From positions 1 through 24,184 of the forward strand of contig JAAMPI010000858.1 of the NCBI GenBank assembly GCA_013054445.1: a stretch of DNA of 24,184 nucleotides, read 5' to 3'. Position 1 is the stretch's first letter; each line of letters opens with the position of its first letter. The position numbers were made by a program, and so were the translations under genes. Below, piece by piece: positions 20,883-24,184 of this stretch. This DNA is from Cudoniella acicularis (lineage: Eukaryota > Ascomycota > Leotiomycetes > Helotiales > Helotiaceae). The notes under the pieces are model-generated. The model made no database searches, was not told where the DNA came from, and saw nothing but the letters and a program-made list of their open reading frames with translations.

Positions 20883-22140
20883 ATCTGGCCGCAATCCTCT
20901 CATAGCTTTGCCGACGCTTCAAAAGTGCGATCGTATTGTTCCACGCAATTTGCCAACACACACTACTTGATAGAAATTCAATGTCTTTCACAACTGGGAA
21001 TAATTCCCATAAAAAAATTTTTCGCGAATGTAATATCAGGTGTGGAATTGCCCAAAAATATGTAATAGTAGACGGACTCATCATCTCAAACCCGTAGATC
21101 ACTCGAGATTCTCCGAAGTGCTGCGGCCATAAGAATAGAGTGAGAGCCGAAAGGAGAAAGACAACCAAGGTGAGTGGGAGCCCGAGCTGCAGGCAGAGAA
21201 CAGACAATTTATGAACAATCACCTACAGGACAATATCCAGAGTGATGATACCACCAGCGGAGAAGATGATGTCACGACCATAGGTCATGTGATGAATCAC
21301 ATGATGTGATCCCACGGTCCTCGGATCCAGTGAAAAGACTCGGATCGCTGATCGCGGGATCCAGTGACCACCACCACCTATATAGCTATATAGTTTTCCT
21401 ATGTTAGAGCTTCGTGCTCAACTCATACTCTTAGCAATAAGATAACTTTCTACAAGGATTTGCTTTGACACTTCTAAGACGATTAAACCAATGCCTCACG
21501 TGATATATATACCACGTGACCACAGAACGTTACACACTTGAGAGTCGTTTGTTGTTCTGGGCCGTGTTTGTTAAAGACCCCCTGCTCTGATGGTTGTCTT
21601 TAAGGACTTTCGTATTGGGGGCCAACAGGGGCATAGGAGCCGTTTTCGAGCCATGGTTTGATTACACAATGAGGAGCCTAAATCGGTCCCCTTCAAACAA
21701 CCAAGATAGTGGGGAGCCGTATTTTGGCCCCTCCATTCTAAGAGTAGGTTTCGCGAGATCAGCCCCTTCACAATGCTAGTGTGTCCCCATGATACAGTCG
21801 CATTCGAAATCAGCTTCAGTCCTGAACACTCTATAATTTTATTTAGCCCACATTTCCAGTAATCTAGTACTATTATAGTTAGATAAATTCAACCCCTGTA
21901 TTTAGTAAATTTGTCACCTTAGTAAGTACATGTTCATTGAGCATACGCCCGGGTGTCTGTTTGTCAATAGCACTCTCTCCGCAATTCTTTGAATATACTA
22001 AAGCCTGTCAAGTTAACACGTATCTTGTACATATAGGAAGCTTTAATACTATAACAACTTCTCTTAATAATTCAAGTCGAAGCAAGTCCTCAAAGCGTAT
22101 ATCTATATACTAGCCTATATAGAAAAATAACTGCAAAATA
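20883..22140. other. Intergenic stretch holding a probable solo LTR
   Basis: Apart from the LTR-like segment (about 21230-21534), I see no gene. 20890-21220 has only a shadow frame of 119 codons on the minus strand, whose hydrophobic translation matches nothing. 21540-22140 is AT-rich flank containing the 3' end of the minus-strand gene. Confidence 0.5.
21230..21534 (+). mobile_element. Probable solo LTR of a Ty1/Copia-type retrotransposon
   Basis: The segment has the anatomy of a fungal Copia LTR. A region with a perfect CATGTGAT/ATCACATG inverted repeat (21286-21303) comes first. Direct GGATCCAGTG-like words follow (about 21324 and 21358), then a TATA-type box (21378-21393). About 25 bases later comes an R-like start GAGCTTCGTGCTCAACTC with CAATAAGATAA, and finally CACGTG pairs (21497 and 21513) and an end of GTTACA. 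The left boundary is uncertain, I find no clear target duplication, and no internal gag or pol remains nearby. Confidence 0.5.
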
Positions 22141-23174
22141 TTATCCATTACCGCTACAGTAAGAATCACATGGTCCACCAGCCGCGCACTGAACTCTGTT
22201 ATTGTCAAAACAGCGTCCCCTCGTTCCAATAACAGTATTGAACCATGAGTGCCACTATAAAGCAAAATAAGTAGACGTTTGTAGAGTGAAACGGGGCGCG
22301 GAAGGAGAGGGCATTTTCTTACCTCATACCCGTTCTCATCCGGTTGATCGAAATATTCGAAACCCCACCCCGTAAGACTTCCTATGTTAGAAGTAGAGTT
22401 AGACACCGCTCTCTCTTTACTATAACAAGAGAGAAATATTCTATTCTGTGCTTTTGACTTCGACGTACCTAATCCACAGCAGGGATTAATCGCCGACATG
22501 AGCGATTTTTGCCCCCAATCATAATTAGCCCACCCAGCACCATAGATATCATAATGTTGTAGAATAAATTTATACCAACCCTCACAGCCCTGCCTCGGCT
22601 TAGCCGGCGGAGGCCACGGCCGATTCTGGCGAAAGATGTCGATTTGGTACGTATATTTCCCCTGTACGCGCTTGCCGCCCTGCTTCCAGTTCATAGGGTT
22701 GCTTCCGTTAACAGAGACATCACAACCGCTGATAATAGAGCTCATAGCGTCGGTGCACTTGTGTTGATCGAAGCCAAACGCGTGATTGGACAGCCCTACG
22801 GTCATCGTGTACTCCTCGGGCGTATTAGGGTAGTAGGTTTTAGACCGTGTCCGGCCAATAGTGATAAAGAGTACATTGTTGGCTGCATCTTGGCAGAAAT
22901 TGTCGATGTTATTGTTTAGAGCTTCGGCGCTCGCGTAGGCCCTTGAGGTACCAAGGCTAGAGTAGCAGGTTTGCGTGTCCACAACGGGACGTGGGAGCTG
23001 GTGAAACAGTATGAACAAGGCCACCCCAATGAGAGTTGATCTAATAGCAACCCTAAAAAATCGTCGTTCGACAGTGTCTTGATATCTTTGCGGTGGCGAT
23101 GTAATTCGACCGGTGAATATGAGGGGGGTTCGCTCATTGATCTCCATCTTCTCGTCCAGGCTTCTGTCGTTCAA
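22141..23174 (-). CDS. Type II membrane protein with acidic dileucine signal and Cys-rich lumenal domain
   Basis: Two exons on the minus strand, 23174-22323 and 22254-22141, are joined across a 68-bp intron (GTAAGA to TATAG), giving 321 residues ending CDSYCSGNG. Without the splice the frame runs to a hydrophobic tail that looks like intron translation. Residues 14-19 (ERTPLI) match the [DE]xxxL[LI] AP-3/vacuolar sorting signal, just before basic residues and one membrane span at about 42-60 (TLIGVALFILFHQL), so the bulk should be lumenal. The lumenal part contains about 13 Cys, NPMNWKQGG, PRQGCEGWYKF, YDIYGAGWANYDWG and GWGFEYFDQPDENGYEW. From memory these phrases resemble a fungal Cys-rich domain seen in secreted proteins and beside some GH18 chitinases; this needs a search. 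Role unknown. Confidence 0.8.
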
Positions 23175-23562
23175 TGTACCGCAAGGAATGGTTCCGCCTA
23201 GCTAAATTAATGGTATTCAAGAAGATGTCAGGCTCGTAGCCCCGTTACAGTATAAAATGAAGCTTACGACTTAGACTAACAGGCTGGGTTATCTTAAATA
23301 TTTACGTGACATCCCGCCTCCCAGCGGGGTTCGGCGCAGCCCAACCAATGAGCATACGATGCCACCCACCTGAATCTAGCAAAACGTGCCGACTGCATCC
23401 AAACCAACCAGCGAAAGCGGACGCCCAAAAATACTATGACGGCCATTTTGTATGACTTAGACCCGGCTTCTTTTCTCTTCCTCTTTTCTTCTCTTCTGTC
23501 TTCTATATTAATAGTACGTTGAAAGACGGGCCTCGGCTCTGATGTTACTTAATTTTCAGGCA
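23175..23562. promoter_or_regulatory. Upstream region of the minus-strand membrane-protein gene
   Basis: A CCAAT-type box (CCAACCAATGAG) lies near 23340 and there is a T/C-rich run around 23468-23505. No coding frame is seen. The right edge abuts the transposon relic. Confidence 0.4.
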
Positions 23563-23658
23563 TCAGTCCACTTGTACTCGAGTTCCCGCTTATGTGCACG
23601 CCCCGCTTATATGCACGCGTTTTCCCACCACACCTCACCCTCTTTAAATACCCATAAA

Positions 23659-23958
23659 ATGGTCAACGAAGACGATATGAAGAAGGCTTTGGCCGAAATC
23701 GAAACCTCTTTTAAGCTTGATTACGCTGCTACCGCTAAAAAGCACGGTCTACTTCGTTCTACGCTGTCCTGACGCGCTAGAGGCAAAACCACCTCTAGGG
23801 TACAATTCCTCTCCGAGAAGCTCTAATGCCTTACCGACTCTTAAGAGCGGATCCTAATCAATCAAATCAACTGTCTTACCGACCGCGAGATCCCTCTAAC
23901 TAGTCAGATGGTCAAGAACTTTATAGAGGAGATTATTAGACACGAAGTAGGGTGTTTA
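23659..23958 (+). pseudogene. Transposase N-terminus (psq-type HTH plus start of CENP-B-type HTH) with three stops
   Basis: One frame reads from ATG 23659 through 23958, about 100 codons. The first 38 (MVNEDDMKKALAEIE, then YAATAKKHG) are a psq-type helix-turn-helix. After it the phrases ILINQINCLTDREIPLTSQM and EEIIRHEVG are the start of the CENP-B-type DNA-binding domain of pogo/Fot1 transposases. Stops occur at 23770 (TGA), 23824 (TAA) and 23848 (TAA). Family members have Arg or Gln around such places, so all three fit CGA or CAA changed by C-to-T. The DDE catalytic domain is absent. It cannot make an active enzyme as it stands. Confidence 0.85.
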
Positions 23959-23966
23959 GGCTGCTC

Positions 23967-24093
23967 GATGGGTACCCGTGGGTAGGAGTAAGGAGAGTTA
24001 CTCCTACCCGCGGGTATACCCATGTGCGGGTACCCATCTACGGATAGACCCGCGGGTAGGTGGGCATACCCGTGGGTTGCCAAGAACCCGTAT
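23967..24093. repeat. GGGTACCC-rich palindromic element inside the transposon relic
   Basis: GATGGGTACCCGTGGGTAGG, continuing as AGTAA (23967-23991), is followed after a 6-base loop by a near inverted copy running from 23998 (TTACTCCTACCCGCGGGTA) to TACCCATC ending at 24038. Further CCCGCGGGTA and CCCGTGGGTT words extend to about 24093. The core words are those of the MITE-like termini at 11578-11786. Confidence 0.7.
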
Positions 24094-24120
24094 AAAAATG
24101 AAGATATACTTTTATTTAAT

Positions 24121-24167
24121 CTTTTAATTANTCTCCTAATTATTCTCCTAATTATTTCTCCTAATTA
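24121..24167 (+). repeat. Short tandem repeat with an ambiguous base
   Basis: About three to four imperfect copies of a 12-base unit (CTCCTAATTATT) occur, with an N at 24131. The ambiguity within a simple repeat suggests a consensus uncertainty in the assembly. Confidence 0.7.
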
Positions 24168-24184
24168 CCTTTCTTATACTCTAC

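Larger units (their letters stand above)
23563..24184 (+). mobile_element. Left part of a pogo/Fot1-like DNA transposon, interrupted and cut by the window end
   Basis: The left end begins near 23563 with AGTCCACTTGTACTCGAG. It carries two adjacent 16-base subterminal copies of CCCGCTTATRTGCACG at 23585-23600 and 23602-23617, typical of Fot1/pogo termini. A transposase remnant starts at 23659. Homology to the transposase stops near 23958, where a GGGTACCC-rich palindromic sequence takes over. The right terminus is not seen. Confidence 0.75.

Noticed and set aside
1..24184. tRNA, rRNA and CRISPR arrays
   Set aside because: No T-loop/anticodon arrangement, rRNA core or regularly spaced repeat array was seen by eye; repeats present are protein-coding or transposon-derived.

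Overview
The window looks like nuclear DNA of a filamentous ascomycete (Pezizomycotina). The genes carry short GT-AG introns of 46-113 bp. There is a SUN-family cell-wall protein, a fungal-type microsomal P450 relic, a pogo/Fot1-type transposon relic whose three in-frame stops all fit C-to-T changes (RIP-like), and AT-rich gene-poor stretches. Codon use, the P450 type and the LTR type made me think of Leotiomycetes, but that is inference only.

Layout. 1-2489: no supportable gene, long upstream region. 2490-4140 (+): three-exon, secreted, probably GPI-anchored SUN protein. 4141-6078: no gene. 6079-7173 (-) and 7512-9785 (+): divergent pair sharing a 338-bp promoter; the first is a Lys-rich coiled-coil protein, the second a five-exon protein joining a winged-helix-like N-terminus, a U1/matrin-type zinc finger and a coiled coil built of 28-residue repeats. 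10547-11062 (+): small two-exon unknown protein with a hydrophobic tail. 11063-12859: AT-rich, with a 209-bp MITE-like element. 12860-15568 and 15675-17691 (+): a long disordered protein with three 60-62-residue tandem repeats, followed closely by a second zinc-finger/coiled-coil protein homologous to the one at 7512-9785. 17692-19128: no gene, one GC-richer patch. 19129-20882 (+): decayed cytochrome P450. About 21230-21534: likely solo Copia-type LTR. 22141-23174 (-): two-exon type II membrane protein with an acidic dileucine signal and a Cys-rich lumenal domain. 23563-24184: pogo/Fot1-like relic cut by a palindromic GGGTACCC-rich element.

The most interesting part is 6-17.7 kb. It holds a local family of fast-evolving proteins that combine a U1-type finger (C-x2-C-x18/19-H-x5-H) with repeat-built coiled coils. 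The family appears as a fused gene in one copy and as two adjacent open frames, or one unresolved fused gene, in the other. Both copies are preceded by similar promoter motifs. I recognise no described system for this arrangement and assign no function.

No rRNA, tRNA or CRISPR array was seen.
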